64,000 nucleotides of DNA from an uncultured Clostridia bacterium (GCA_934777505.1 CAKVNM010000002.1:1-64000); one strand, 5' to 3'. Positions 36,484 through 45,787 are shown, counted from the first letter of the stretch. Translations and numbers: made by a program. Notes: generated by a model from the sequence alone, not told the origin.

Positions 36484-37485
36484 AATATGGAAAGGCATAA
36501 ACAAATTGAAAACAAATCCCACAATAACACCGATTAAATATAGCATTAGCAAGATAAACAAGTTTTGTTTTAAGTTCTTTTTGTTTTTGAATAGAACCAA
36601 AAGTCCAACACCCGCTCCGGTGCAAAGTCCGCCAAGGCAAGACGCAAACGAGAGCATTCCGTTAATATAAAGGTCGGCTAGCACGCAACTTCCAGCACAG
36701 TTTGGGATTAGACCAATGAGCGCACAAATTAGCGGGCTATACCAACTGTTTGTTCCAAGAATGTTAGCAAGTGCTTGCTCCCCGCCAGCAAGTTCTAGTA
36801 CAACTGTAATTAGAACATTTGCAACCAAAATGATTGCGAAAATTTGAAGCGCATGAAGTAAGCCTTGCAAGCAAATATGCCAAAAGATTTTTCCCTTGCC
36901 TTGCTTGTTTTCTTCTTCGAGTTCGTGATGATGATGCAAGTGATTGTGTTCACAAGTTTCGCAAGATTTTTCTTCATTCTCGCACTCTTTGCAACATTCG
37001 GTTTTGATTTGTTCTTTGTCGCTATGACTATGTGAATGTTCATGTTCAAAATGCGTGCTATGTTCCAAGTTGTCGACACTAAGATTTTTGTTTTCCTTTC
37101 TAAAAATCAAGTCGAGCAAGTAGCCAATCACAACTGCAAGCACAAGTTTGCACCCAATTAAAGCCAAGAGCGACCATATTTGATTTGGACTTGAAAGTAG
37201 CACCGCAAATGCTTCGTCACTTGTTGCAACAAACACTGCAAAAAGCGTGCCGATTGTTATCATTTTTCTTGAAAACAAATCCGCCATAACGGCTGAAAAT
37301 CCACATTGTGGCACACAGCCAAGACCCGCTCCCCAAAGTGGCCCAAACTTTTTGCTGGACGCAATCATCTTTTCAAACTTGACCGAGCCTTTGTGCTCCA
37401 TAAGTTCGATGAGTGTGTAAACAACAAGCAATATTGGAAGGGTTTTGAGCGAATCAATCAATGTTTCTAAAATTGCTTCCCACAT
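36481..37485 (-). CDS. ArsP_2/DUF2899-type heavy-metal exporter
   Basis: This 334-residue permease has about ten membrane helices in two repeated halves, each with a conserved C-terminal turn (GLGCVPQCGFSAVMADL in half 1, LIGLIPNCAGSCVLADL in half 2). The paired Cys residues in these turns are typical of putative 10TM heavy-metal/organoarsenical exporters. The cytoplasmic loop between the halves (about residues 140-195) is extremely rich in His, Cys and Glu (EHEHSHSHS, CCKECENEEKSCETCEHNHLHHHH) and probably binds metal, as a sensor or delivery site. The start follows AGGAGAAAAAT. Which metal is moved is unknown. Confidence 0.86.
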   Translation of the reverse strand: MWEAILETLIDSLKTLPILLVVYTLIELMEHKGSVKFEKMIASSKKFGPLWGAGLGCVPQCGFSAVMADLFSRKMITIGTLFAVFVATSDEAFAVLLSSPNQIWSLLALIGCKLVLAVVIGYLLDLIFRKENKNLSVDNLEHSTHFEHEHSHSHSDKEQIKTECCKECENEEKSCETCEHNHLHHHHELEEENKQGKGKIFWHICLQGLLHALQIFAIILVANVLITVVLELAGGEQALANILGTNSWYSPLICALIGLIPNCAGSCVLADLYINGMLSFASCLGGLCTGAGVGLLVLFKNKKNLKQNLFILLMLYLIGVIVGFVFNLFMPFHI

Positions 37486-37555
37486 ATTTTTCTCCTAAAA
37501 CTAGCGTAGTTTATCACAACAATTTTAAAAAAGCAATAACTTTTAAAAAAAGGTA

Positions 37556-37591
37556 GTAAAAAAATGAAAGAACCAAATCTTTCATTTTTAA
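37556..37591 (-). terminator. Terminator of the 74-residue membrane protein gene
   Basis: A 10-bp stem (AAATGAAAGA/TCTTTCATTT) is followed by a T run on the minus strand. Confidence 0.85.
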
Positions 37592-37604
37592 AATCGAATT
37601 TTAT

Positions 37605-37829
37605 TTAGATGTTAAGTAATCTTAAAATTCTACCATTTAGAATCATGCAAACAAGGTCTGCAATCCACCAAATGTTCCAGCCAAATAGAATTCTTACAAT
37701 TCCTGCAACAATTTTGCCCTCTTTAAATCTTGTTACGATTCCGCAAATTAAAGATGTTACTGGAATAATTGCTAGAATTAAACTAACAACATAACCAAGA
37801 CCAAAGTAGTCTTTTGATGTCTTTGCCAT
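37605..37829 (-). CDS. Small membrane protein, two helices
   Basis: This 74-residue protein has two predicted membrane helices and a Trp-rich turn (FGWNIWWIADLVCMI) that resembles small YqaE/TM2-type membrane proteins. The start follows an AGAGGGGGAAAG site, and a terminator closes the gene. Function unknown. Confidence 0.72.
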   Translation of the reverse strand: MAKTSKDYFGLGYVVSLILAIIPVTSLICGIVTRFKEGKIVAGIVRILFGWNIWWIADLVCMILNGRILRLLNI

Positions 37830-38002
37830 TATTACTTTCCCCCTCTTTTGTAATATATGTATATTATAATACTTTTCAAAATATTATTCAATTATTTTAA
37901 AAGACATTTTTAAATATGGTTAAAATTTACAAATCAAATAATTTTAGTTTTTAATACAAAGTATCTATGATAGAATATAATCACAAGGAGTATACTATAA
38001 TT

Positions 38003-38902
38003 ATGGACAGAAAATATATCGAAATCACCGAACTTAATCACGAGATTGTTTGCAATCCAAACGAATACATTTTGGAGTGCGAAAAAGCATACAAGTCCCA
38101 AATGGAAAAAATTGCCGAAAGCATAAAACTTTCGCCAGAAATAAAATTTATATTGCTTGCCGGACCATCGTCTAGCGGAAAGACCACAACCGCAAAATTA
38201 ATCAAAGAAACTTTAAAGCAAAACGGCTTTAACGCAAAAACAATCAGTCTTGACGATTTTTTTGTGGAAAGAGTTAACACACCAAAGTGGGAAGACGGCA
38301 CTTATAACTACGAAGGCGTTGATGCAGTCGATTGGAAGTTGTTTGACAAGTGTATGCACGAACTGCTTAATGGTGGCGAAACTATCATGCCAACCTATGA
38401 TTTTATTGCTGGCAAAAAGTTTTTCAAAAACAAACTCGTACTTGGCAAAAAAGACATTATCGTTATCGAAGGCTTGCATAGCCTAAATCCCGTTATCGAC
38501 AATTTTATCAGCACAAATTTCAGCCTAAAAATCTATCTTTCTCCACTTGTTGACTATATTGAGCACGGCGAAACAGTTATGAACGAAGTAACTCTAAGAT
38601 TTTTTAGAAGACTAATCCGTGATGTCTACACTCGTGGTGCTTCGCCAGAAAAAACGCTCAACGAATGGTCAAAAGTTAGGCTCGGCGAAAAACTTTACAT
38701 CGACCCTTTCAAGCACACTGCAAACTTTACAATTAATTCTTCGCACCCATATGAAGTTTGCGTTTACAGAAGCATTTTGAAAAAACTCAATCTGCTCGAC
38801 AACAAGGATTTTACTCGTTTTGCTCAGCCGTTTGAATACTTAAAGTCGCTCGACACTTCGTTTGTTCCAAAAGGCTCATTAATCGAAGAATTTATTGACT
38901 AA
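38003..38902 (+). CDS. Uridine kinase-like nucleoside kinase
   Basis: This 299-residue kinase has a P-loop GPSSSGKTT near residues 53-61, the DDFF motif after the next strand and RLIRD/RGASPEKTL in the lid region, as in the uridine/cytidine kinase and phosphoribulokinase fold. Clostridial relatives usually carry an extra N-terminal threonyl-tRNA-synthetase-like half (total about 550 residues); here only the kinase half is present. It would phosphorylate a nucleoside, most likely uridine. The start at 38003 follows AAGGAG, although spacing is long (12 nt); the frame from 37967 has no ribosome binding site. Confidence 0.86.
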   Translation: MDRKYIEITELNHEIVCNPNEYILECEKAYKSQMEKIAESIKLSPEIKFILLAGPSSSGKTTTAKLIKETLKQNGFNAKTISLDDFFVERVNTPKWEDGTYNYEGVDAVDWKLFDKCMHELLNGGETIMPTYDFIAGKKFFKNKLVLGKKDIIVIEGLHSLNPVIDNFISTNFSLKIYLSPLVDYIEHGETVMNEVTLRFFRRLIRDVYTRGASPEKTLNEWSKVRLGEKLYIDPFKHTANFTINSSHPYEVCVYRSILKKLNLLDNKDFTRFAQPFEYLKSLDTSFVPKGSLIEEFID

Positions 38903-39067
38903 AAATGTTGCTTTATGTAAAAACATTTTGTAGTTTTATAAAATCAAAAGCATAGCAAAAACAAGCAAAGTTCTTAAAGCACTGCTCGTAATCATTAAAA
39001 AAAGCAAAATCTACAAAGTTTGTTGCTATGTTTTATATAAAAACAAAACATTCCACCAAACAAGCAT

Positions 39068-39100
39068 AAAAAAACCACGGAAATCCGTGGATTTTTTTTA
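39068..39100 (-). terminator. Terminator of the HU gene
   Basis: The stem AACCACGG/CCGTGGATT with a short loop is followed by a T run on the minus strand. Confidence 0.9.
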
Positions 39101-39367
39101 GAACAAATCTTTGAATGCTTTTCCCATTTTGAATGTAGGAACATTTGTTGCTTCAATTTTAACTTTTTGTTTTGTTAAAGGATTGAACACTTCTCTTGCT
39201 GGTTTGCTCTTTAATTCATAAGTTCCAAAACCTACAAGTGCAACCTTATCTCCTTGTTTTAGTGCTTCTTGAATAACTTCAAGTTGTGCTTGATAAGCAG
39301 CCTCTGCTTGTTTGTGAGTTAGTCCTGCTTTTTCAGCGACTAATCTAACATATTCTGTTTTGTTCAT
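39098..39367 (-). CDS. hup: HU-type DNA-binding protein
   Basis: This 89-residue histone-like protein begins MNKTEYVRLVAEKAGL and has the DNA-bending arm around TYELKSKPAREVFNPLTKQ. Binding as a dimer, HU compacts DNA and supports replication and repair. Length is typical. The start follows GGAGGTG, and a TTGAAA-16-TAAACT promoter lies upstream. One diverged position is AREVFNP in the arm, where GRNP is common. Confidence 0.95.
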   Translation of the reverse strand: MNKTEYVRLVAEKAGLTHKQAEAAYQAQLEVIQEALKQGDKVALVGFGTYELKSKPAREVFNPLTKQKVKIEATNVPTFKMGKAFKDLF

Positions 39368-39401
39368 TTATTGAACACCTCCATAATTTTATGTCATTTT
39401 T

Positions 39402-39429
39402 AGTTTATCATTTTTTTTAGCAATTTCAA
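39402..39429 (-). promoter_or_regulatory. Probable promoter of hup
   Basis: On the minus strand TTGAAA (39424-39429), 16 bp and TAAACT (39402-39407) lie 34 bp before the start codon. Confidence 0.55.
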
Positions 39430-39523
39430 ACTTTTTTTTAATAATTTGTCGATTTTACGGGGATTTTTTAACCGTTTTGTCGATAAAACAACTAAATTTG
39501 ACACCGATATATTAAGTTTTAAC

Positions 39524-39551
39524 AAAAAAATCGGCTTTTAACCGATTTTTG
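39524..39551 (-). terminator. Terminator of the ftsH/lipoprotein operon
   Basis: The stem AAAATCGG(T/C)T.../ACCGATTTT is followed by seven Ts on the minus strand, about 16 nt after the stop codon at 39567. Confidence 0.88.
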
Positions 39552-39566
39552 TTGCAAATTTTTGAA

Positions 39567-40127
39567 TTAGAAATTTGTTAGGTATTCGTAAAGATTAACT
39601 TGTGAAGCGTAGGAAACATACGAAACATAACTAACATCTGTGTTGTTAACATTTAGAAGATATGCGTTAACTTGGCTGAGTTTGCTTGTGTTTTTAACTT
39701 CGATAACAACGCTTCTAAAAGTTTTTTCGCTAGCATCAAGTTTTAGGTCTGCGCCGTGATAATCAACATTTTGGTCTTCGGCAAAAGTAAATTCAATACT
39801 AATTCCGTTTGAACCTGTTTTCATGCTACTAACTGATTTTGTTGAATCAATAGTTGTAATTTTGTTAAAACCCTTACCTTGAAAGAATGCTGACAAGCAA
39901 CTAGTTTTGAAACTTTTTTTGTAAAGGTCCATGATTTTGTTATATTCGTCTGAACCTTTTTGATAAGTGTTTCCGTTGATTGCTCCTTCTTTGTAGATTG
40001 TGATTGATTGTGGCTGTGTAAATCCAAAGTTAAGATTTTTTGGAACGCAAGCGCTGATGATTACACCAACGCAAAGGGCAATTATAATGGAAACAATAAC
40101 AATACTAATAATTCTTTTTGTTTTCAT
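39567..40127 (-). CDS. Putative lipoprotein downstream of ftsH
   Basis: This 186-residue protein has a signal segment (about 5-26) ending in a lipobox (IISAC, Cys27), then a single domain of unknown family. The C-terminus has a short Ser-Tyr-Val repeat (VSYVSYVSYAS), encoded by a small tandem DNA repeat near 39605-39635. It begins 9 bp after the ftsH stop and shares its transcript, so a role in envelope quality control is possible (inference). Confidence 0.8.
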   Translation of the reverse strand: MKTKRIISIVIVSIIIALCVGVIISACVPKNLNFGFTQPQSITIYKEGAINGNTYQKGSDEYNKIMDLYKKSFKTSCLSAFFQGKGFNKITTIDSTKSVSSMKTGSNGISIEFTFAEDQNVDYHGADLKLDASEKTFRSVVIEVKNTSKLSQVNAYLLNVNNTDVSYVSYVSYASQVNLYEYLTNF

Positions 40128-40136
40128 AACTATCTC

Positions 40137-42239
40137 CTACTTTTCATCTTTTGATGATTTTTCTTGTGATTTGTTTTCTTGTGAAGGTTTTACGGCATCG
40201 TCAAATTGTTGATGCTGTGGGATTATTCCTTCTTTTTTCAAAGCATTGAATGCTTTTTCTTTGAGTTCTCTAAGTTGGTCTTCTTCCTTAGATTTTTTTT
40301 CTTGTTTTTCTTGTTCTAGAAGTTTGTTTTCCTTGCTTTCTCTGCGATGCATTTTTTTTATAATACTATCAATGCTCTTGCCAGCCATAATGTCATCAAC
40401 TTCGCTTTGGAACACTGTTTCTTCTTTTAGTAGCAAGCCAGCAAGTGCATGAAGTTTGTCGATGTTATCCAAAAGCACTTGTTTTGCTTGTGCATAGTTT
40501 GTCTTTAAAATCTTGTCGACTTCGTCATCAATAATTTTTGCTGTGGCTTCGCTATAAACATTCTTTTCTTGATAATCTCTGCCGATAAACACTTCGCTAG
40601 TCGAACCCAAGTTGATAAAGCCAAGTTTTTCGCTCATACCAAACTGAGTTACCATTTTTCTTGCAATCTTTGTTGCTTGTTCAATATCGTTTGAAGCGCC
40701 TGTTGAAATATCGTTAAAGATAATTTCTTCGGCAATTCGTCCACCCATGCACGCTGCAATCATGTTGTTGAGTTTGTTGATTGTTGCATAGTTGTCGTCT
40801 GTTTCTGGACGGCTCATTGTGTAGCCACCTGCCATTCCACGAGGAACGATAGAAACTTCTTGGACTTCGTCACAATATGGCAAAAGTTTGTGAAGTAGTG
40901 CGTGACCTGATTCGTGATATGCTGTGATTTTTCTATCTCTTTCGGTCATCACTCTGCTCTTTTTCTGTGGTCCCATCATAACCTTTGTTGACGCTTCGCT
41001 AAGGTCTTTCATTGTGATTCTTGGTCTGTCGTCACGGGCTGCCAAAATGGCTGCTTCGTTCAAAAGGTTTGCAAGGTCTGCACCGCTAAATCCGCTTGTG
41101 ATTCTTGCGATATTTTTAAAGTTAACATCTGGTGTGAATTTTTTGTTCTTTGCGTGAACAAGCAAAATTTGCTCTCTTTCGCCAACATCTGGCATATTAA
41201 CATAAATTTGTCTGTCAAATCTACCTGGTCTTAAAAGTGCTGGGTCAAGAACATCTGGTCTGTTGGTTGCTGCAATAACGATAATTCCGTCATTACTCTC
41301 AAATCCGTCCATTTCAACAAGGAGTTGGTTGAGTGTTTGCTCTCTTTCGTCATTTCCGCCACCAAGACCTGCTCCACGCTGTCTGCCAACGGCATCAATT
41401 TCATCAATGAACACGATTGCAGGAGCGGAACGCTTTGCTTGGTCGAACAAATCTCTAACACGACTTGCACCAACACCAACAAACATTTCTACAAAATCGC
41501 TACCGCTGATTTGGAAGAAAGGAGCGTGGCTTTCGCCTGCAACTGCCTTTGCTAGCATGGTTTTTCCTGTTCCCGGTGGGCCAACAAGTAGCACTCCCTT
41601 TGGAATTTTTGCACCAAGGTCGGTGTATTTTTTGCTGTTAGACAAAAAGTCTACAACTTCTTGAAGTTCATATTTTTCTTCTTTTGCACCAGCAACATCG
41701 CTAAATTTTACTTTGCTGATTTCGGTTGCTCTTGCTTTGGTCTTGCCAAAAGACATTCCCTTGTTGTTTGCACCGATAACTTTTTTAACTAAGATATATC
41801 CAATAATTAGTGTGATTACAAGTGGAATATAAGGTAGCAAAACTTCAAGCAACGATTCTTGCGCTGGCTTCCAGTCGTAGTCAAAATTTGCAACTGCTGT
41901 AATTGGATTTCCTGTACTATCTTTTAGTTCGCCATTTCTGTACTGCTCACAAAACTCACTAAAATCTGTGATTGAACCAAGTGTTGAAACCTTGTCGGCT
42001 TTGCCGTATTTCAAAAAGTCGTCATCACTGATTTTTGAGTCGTCAATCAATTTTATTCTTATCGTAGTACCTTCGGCGTAGGCATACTGCACTTTGTTCT
42101 CTCTAACAAGTTGTTTAAATTCGCCATAACTAATAACATCAACTTTGTTAGATGACGATATAACAGCCCACAATGTGATTACTAACAAAATTGCAAGCAC
42201 TACGGATACTATACTTCTTGTTTTTTTGTCTTTAAACAT
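40137..42239 (-). CDS. ftsH: ATP-dependent zinc metalloprotease FtsH
   Basis: This 700-residue membrane protease degrades misfolded membrane proteins and regulators. It has membrane helices at about 10-30 and 130-150, Walker A GPPGTGKT at 220-227, Walker B IVFIDEID at 275-282, the second region of homology near 325-343 and the zinc site HESGH at 442-446 with Asp near 518. A charged tail of about 70 residues (631-700, rich in Lys, Glu, Gln and Ser) is longer than usual. I place the start at 42239 (MFKD), 5 nt after GGAGG; the frame from 42257 has no ribosome binding site. It is upstream of the lipoprotein gene. Confidence 0.97.
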   Translation of the reverse strand: MFKDKKTRSIVSVVLAILLVITLWAVISSSNKVDVISYGEFKQLVRENKVQYAYAEGTTIRIKLIDDSKISDDDFLKYGKADKVSTLGSITDFSEFCEQYRNGELKDSTGNPITAVANFDYDWKPAQESLLEVLLPYIPLVITLIIGYILVKKVIGANNKGMSFGKTKARATEISKVKFSDVAGAKEEKYELQEVVDFLSNSKKYTDLGAKIPKGVLLVGPPGTGKTMLAKAVAGESHAPFFQISGSDFVEMFVGVGASRVRDLFDQAKRSAPAIVFIDEIDAVGRQRGAGLGGGNDEREQTLNQLLVEMDGFESNDGIIVIAATNRPDVLDPALLRPGRFDRQIYVNMPDVGEREQILLVHAKNKKFTPDVNFKNIARITSGFSGADLANLLNEAAILAARDDRPRITMKDLSEASTKVMMGPQKKSRVMTERDRKITAYHESGHALLHKLLPYCDEVQEVSIVPRGMAGGYTMSRPETDDNYATINKLNNMIAACMGGRIAEEIIFNDISTGASNDIEQATKIARKMVTQFGMSEKLGFINLGSTSEVFIGRDYQEKNVYSEATAKIIDDEVDKILKTNYAQAKQVLLDNIDKLHALAGLLLKEETVFQSEVDDIMAGKSIDSIIKKMHRRESKENKLLEQEKQEKKSKEEDQLRELKEKAFNALKKEGIIPQHQQFDDAVKPSQENKSQEKSSKDEK

Positions 42240-42257
42240 AAAGTCCTCCATTACCAA

Positions 42258-42511
42258 TTAATATTATCATATTGCGGGCAAAAATAACAACTTTTTTTCA
42301 AAGTTAAAAAATTTTTGTTGATAAAAATATGTTACTAATTGTAAAATATTTTTTCTATTGATACTCACTCTTAATAACGCTTTGTTTAAGGCAATATTTC
42401 AGCATATTTCAACAATATTTTTGCCACATTTTATAATGATATATTATATATATAATACTATATATAGATATAATCAGCACAAAAAATGTTTGACGAATTT
42501 TAAAAAAGGTA
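42258..42511. other. Intergenic region between ftsH and cvpA
   Basis: This divergent region of about 250 bp holds only AT-rich DNA, including an alternating TATA tract near 42437-42465. A weak TTGTTA/TAATAT pair before ftsH is possible. I see no small gene or structured RNA. Confidence 0.5.
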
Positions 42512-42540
42512 TTCACAAATGATATTTAGTATGATAAAAT
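42512..42540 (+). promoter_or_regulatory. Promoter of cvpA
   Basis: TTCACA (42512-42517), 17 bp and TAAAAT (42535-42540) lie 26 bp before the ATG. Confidence 0.72.
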
Positions 42541-42566
42541 GATAATAATACTAACGGGAGAACTCT

Positions 42567-43283
42567 ATGAGCATATTAGATATTATCGTGATAGCGATAC
42601 TCGCAGTGTTTGCTTTGATAGGCTTTATAAAAGGCTTTTTGAACACTGTTCTATCACTCTTTGGCAACTTGGCTTCGCTTGCCATTGCCATTGTTATTGT
42701 AAAGCCTTGCGCAAGATTTTTTGACTCTATCTTTCACTTGGTTGATTGGCTTGGCGGTCTAATCATAAAAGGCATTGCAAATATTTTGCCAGACCTTTCT
42801 GCCACCACCATGACGGCGGACGAAGTCATCAATCACCTTAACACTCAGCAAGGATTGATTGGCAGACTAACTGCACTGTTCGTCAACAAGGATTTAACAT
42901 ATGGTGTTGGTGCTAGCGACCTTAGTGCAACACTCTCCACCAACATGGGACAGTTTGCAACAACAGTTTTCACTGTTATCATAATGTTCATACTGATTAG
43001 AATTGGCATTTTGATTCTTTCAAAAATCTTTGACGCAATCACAAAGAAAAGAGCACTCAGTGGTCTTGATAGATTGCTTGGTCTTGTGATTGGACTTGTT
43101 AAAGGTGCGGTTGTTCTAACCTGCGTGCTATCAGTTCTATATACACTTTCTCCAATCATTCCACAAATAGACGCCTGGATTCAACAATCATCGTTCACAA
43201 ACTGGCTGTACGGCTATGTTAACCAACTAATCAACTGGGTTATTAACACAGTCGATTGGAAAGCCTTTGGCATGATAAAGTAA
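42567..43283 (+). CDS. cvpA: CvpA-family membrane protein
   Basis: This 238-residue protein has four predicted membrane helices. The N-terminus (SILDIIVIAILAVFALIGFIKGFL) and the later RRALSGLDRLLGLVIGLVKGAV-like element (here KKRALSGLDRLLGLVIGL) are the CvpA hallmarks. CvpA proteins are linked to colicin V export, envelope stress and biofilms; the exact role is unknown. The start follows CGGGAGAA. It is monocistronic and convergent with the locus B operon. Confidence 0.9.
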   Translation: MSILDIIVIAILAVFALIGFIKGFLNTVLSLFGNLASLAIAIVIVKPCARFFDSIFHLVDWLGGLIIKGIANILPDLSATTMTADEVINHLNTQQGLIGRLTALFVNKDLTYGVGASDLSATLSTNMGQFATTVFTVIIMFILIRIGILILSKIFDAITKKRALSGLDRLLGLVIGLVKGAVVLTCVLSVLYTLSPIIPQIDAWIQQSSFTNWLYGYVNQLINWVINTVDWKAFGMIK

Positions 43284-43293
43284 ATATCAAAAC

Positions 43294-43327
43294 AAAAATC
43301 TCTAAGAACTTCTTAGAGATTTTTTAT
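43294..43327. terminator. Bidirectional terminator, cvpA / locus B operon
   Basis: The near-perfect palindrome AATCTCTAAGAA/TTCTTAGAGATT is flanked by A and T runs and ends both converging transcription units. Confidence 0.9.
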
Positions 43328-43339
43328 TATAAAAAGTTT

Positions 43340-45022
43340 TTAAACTTCTGGTCCTGCGATGAATATTCCTGTTCCAATGTTATTAAAGAATGTTTTTGAA
43401 ACTATGTCGTACATTCCAATTCCGCCACTCGAATTTTTACATGGAACTAAATTTCTAACCAGTTCGCCACTGCTATATATCTTACAACTATATATTCTAA
43501 CGCCATTTTGTTGAACTGAACTGTTATTATTACAACTAAACAAATAAATACTACTTGCATCAGTACTAAAATCGTGAGATGTTATATAATAAATTTGATT
43601 GTTATCAAGAAAGAACCCTTGATTGCTCATTTTAATGTTATGTTTGTTTGTGTTTGCTGATGTTATATCGGCAAAGCCATAGCCATTACCCCAACCAAGC
43701 AGTGAACTTGTTGAATATGAGAATTGCGTTCTATTTAATGTAGTTGAAGAATCTTTAAATGTGCCAACAATATAATTCCTATTAGAGTTTAAAACTAAAA
43801 CACTAAAATCACAATCTATTAAAACATTATCACTAGCCAAAATACCAGTGTCGATTGTTTCTGTTCCACTAGATTGAATATACTCTAATGTTGTATACTC
43901 ACTAGGAATTACCCCCCCGTTTGAATCACAACTTAGGAAGAAGTTTGACATTTTTAGGGTTAGTCCCTTTTCAACAACACCAAGTCTAATTGTAACATAA
44001 GGTTGAGATGTTTTGAGTGATAGAGTGTAACGATATAATCCTGTTGCTGAGTCTTGTTCAACAAAGGTTTCTGCTTCTGCTTGACCATTAAGGTCACCCG
44101 CACTTGTTAAACCAAACATCACAGTTCTAACACTACTTGTTTTTTTGTCTTGTAGCCAAGTAAATGTGTAGGTATGAGTTCCTGTGTTTGATATTAAATA
44201 TGAATTCAATCCTGAGTAAGGAGCAGAATATGTGTCGTTACTTGAAGCATTTACAATACTGATTGTTTGGTTTGCGTGGTCGAATTGAAAATCTGCACTG
44301 TGTTGAATAATATTAACATATTTTTCATAGTCGAACAAATTGATTGCTGTGCTTGTTGGCCATGAAACTGGGCGTTCGTTTGCCGACCAGCCAGTGTAGC
44401 CATTGTTTGCGTACTGAATGGCCTCGATATATGCGTTTAGAGTGTAGGTGTCGCCAGCCGAGAACGAACTGTCGCCAAATGACTTGTCAAAAGTGATTAG
44501 AAGTGGAATATATTGACTGCCGTCTGTTGCCAAGTCGACAACGCCGTTATAGTACAACTTGCCGTCTTTGCCGGTTGTCCAGTTTTGAGAAACATATTTG
44601 TTTGAACTTGCAACAAATCCAAACGATGTGTTAGAAATTGCAATGTTAACATCGCTTGTCGCTGAGCCATTTTTTTGTGCGGAAAGGCTCATTCTAAGAT
44701 AGAAAGGTTCGGTTTTTTGACCAGTTGAAACAGTGGAAAGTCTAAGGGTGTCCTTTACATCGTCCATGCTAGCAACTTCGGTTGCGGTTAGGCTGAATTT
44801 TACGGAACTGTTTTCGATTGTCGAAATTTCGGTGTTGGTTTTGTCGAGAACCGCGGTGTTAACATGGATTGTACCAAGCTTGATGTTGCCAGACCCGCCT
44901 GCTTCGGCTGAATCTGTGAAATATGCTAGTGATACATTAAGAATTGTCATGAGAGCAAGCAAAACAGCAATAACAATTATTGCTCTTGTTTGTGACTTTT
45001 TTCTGCTTTGTATCATAAACAT
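43340..45022 (-). CDS. SipW-dependent surface protein with LamG-like C-terminal domain
   Basis: This 560-residue protein has three parts. Residues 1-37 form a SipW-type signal segment ending SLAYFTDSAEAGGSGNIKLG. Residues 38 to about 220 are a TasA/camelysin-like beta domain with GKDGKLYYNGV and AYIEAIQYANNG followed by W.....PVSW, shared with the proteins of locus A. After a middle beta domain (to about 365), residues 372-560 form a concanavalin/LamG-like domain (YTTLEYIQSSGTETIDTGI ... GIFIAGPEV) also seen in surface adhesins and phage tail proteins. A G7 run at residues 368-370 marks the joint. It is the last gene of the operon. It could be a fibre tip or an adhesin (inference). Confidence 0.85.
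   Translation of the reverse strand: MFMIQSRKKSQTRAIIVIAVLLALMTILNVSLAYFTDSAEAGGSGNIKLGTIHVNTAVLDKTNTEISTIENSSVKFSLTATEVASMDDVKDTLRLSTVSTGQKTEPFYLRMSLSAQKNGSATSDVNIAISNTSFGFVASSNKYVSQNWTTGKDGKLYYNGVVDLATDGSQYIPLLITFDKSFGDSSFSAGDTYTLNAYIEAIQYANNGYTGWSANERPVSWPTSTAINLFDYEKYVNIIQHSADFQFDHANQTISIVNASSNDTYSAPYSGLNSYLISNTGTHTYTFTWLQDKKTSSVRTVMFGLTSAGDLNGQAEAETFVEQDSATGLYRYTLSLKTSQPYVTIRLGVVEKGLTLKMSNFFLSCDSNGGVIPSEYTTLEYIQSSGTETIDTGILASDNVLIDCDFSVLVLNSNRNYIVGTFKDSSTTLNRTQFSYSTSSLLGWGNGYGFADITSANTNKHNIKMSNQGFFLDNNQIYYITSHDFSTDASSIYLFSCNNNSSVQQNGVRIYSCKIYSSGELVRNLVPCKNSSGGIGMYDIVSKTFFNNIGTGIFIAGPEV
43912..43918 (-). repeat. G7 homopolymer within the surface protein gene
   Basis: A run of seven Cs on the plus strand (Gs in the coding strand) is the longest G/C run I see in the protein-coding part of this AT-rich window. 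It encodes Gly-Gly at the border between the middle domain and the LamG-like domain. A gain or loss of one base would cut off that domain. Confidence 0.85.
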
Positions 45023-45044
45023 AACCCCCTTTTGCTTTTGTTAA

Positions 45045-45773
45045 CTATGCCAACTTGTTTTTGATTGAATCAATCCAAGTGGTTGGTGCAGTGCCTTCGT
45101 CACCATCGCCTGTCCACAATCCGCCAACATAAGAGCCGACATTGTTTTTTGTTCCAAATGCCATTTCGCCTGCAACAGTAGTTTCGCAAGTAACATTAAC
45201 TTGGAAAACATAGCCTTGGGAAAGCAAGTTGCTGGAATCAACAAACTGGCTGACTGCACTGATATTAGATGATGATGTTACTAAATTATTATAGTAATAA
45301 TATGTATATATAGCGATATCGCCTTTTGCTAGAAGACCTGCGTCTACAAATTCTTGCTCGGTTGGGCTAAAACCCCTTGTGAAAGTGTTTGCGTAAGTAA
45401 CGCCAACGAGTGCTTCGTGAATGCCGTCCGAAATGTCATTTTGATAGGAAACAAAGTTGCCGTTTTCAATTTTGCCAACATCAACAGAAATCATAATTCT
45501 AACCATAAGGTTGTTAACATTGACATTGCCAAAACTAATTCCAACCGATTTTGTTAAGTCGCTAGATGATGAAATCATAAAGTTGTCGCCCACAAGTTTG
45601 CTACCCCCAACAGTAACTGTTGGTTCTAGATTAGGACGATTGAGATAACCAATAATAGTTGAAGAATCAGTAAACCATGAGCCTGTTCCAGCCATTACGC
45701 ACGCCAAAACGAACATTACTGCTAGTAACGCATACAAAACGCTAAACTTTTTTGGCTTTGAATAACCGTTCAT
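45045..45773 (-). CDS. SipW-dependent-type exported protein
   Basis: This 242-residue protein has a basic start, a membrane segment (about 12-33) and the transition MAGTGSWFTDSSTIIGYL, equivalent to the AYFTD cleavage region of TasA-type proteins. The mature part is beta-rich and ends with GTAPTTW, the same W...P..W ending as its three relatives in the window, but it lacks the IEAIQ element. It lies between the SipW-type peptidase gene (14 bp upstream) and the larger fibre-type gene (22 bp downstream). It is probably a minor fibre or anchor subunit cleaved by the neighbouring peptidase (inference). Confidence 0.8.
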   Translation of the reverse strand: MNGYSKPKKFSVLYALLAVMFVLACVMAGTGSWFTDSSTIIGYLNRPNLEPTVTVGGSKLVGDNFMISSSSDLTKSVGISFGNVNVNNLMVRIMISVDVGKIENGNFVSYQNDISDGIHEALVGVTYANTFTRGFSPTEQEFVDAGLLAKGDIAIYTYYYYNNLVTSSSNISAVSQFVDSSNLLSQGYVFQVNVTCETTVAGEMAFGTKNNVGSYVGGLWTGDGDEGTAPTTWIDSIKNKLA

Positions 45774-45787
45774 AATTTACTCCTTTG

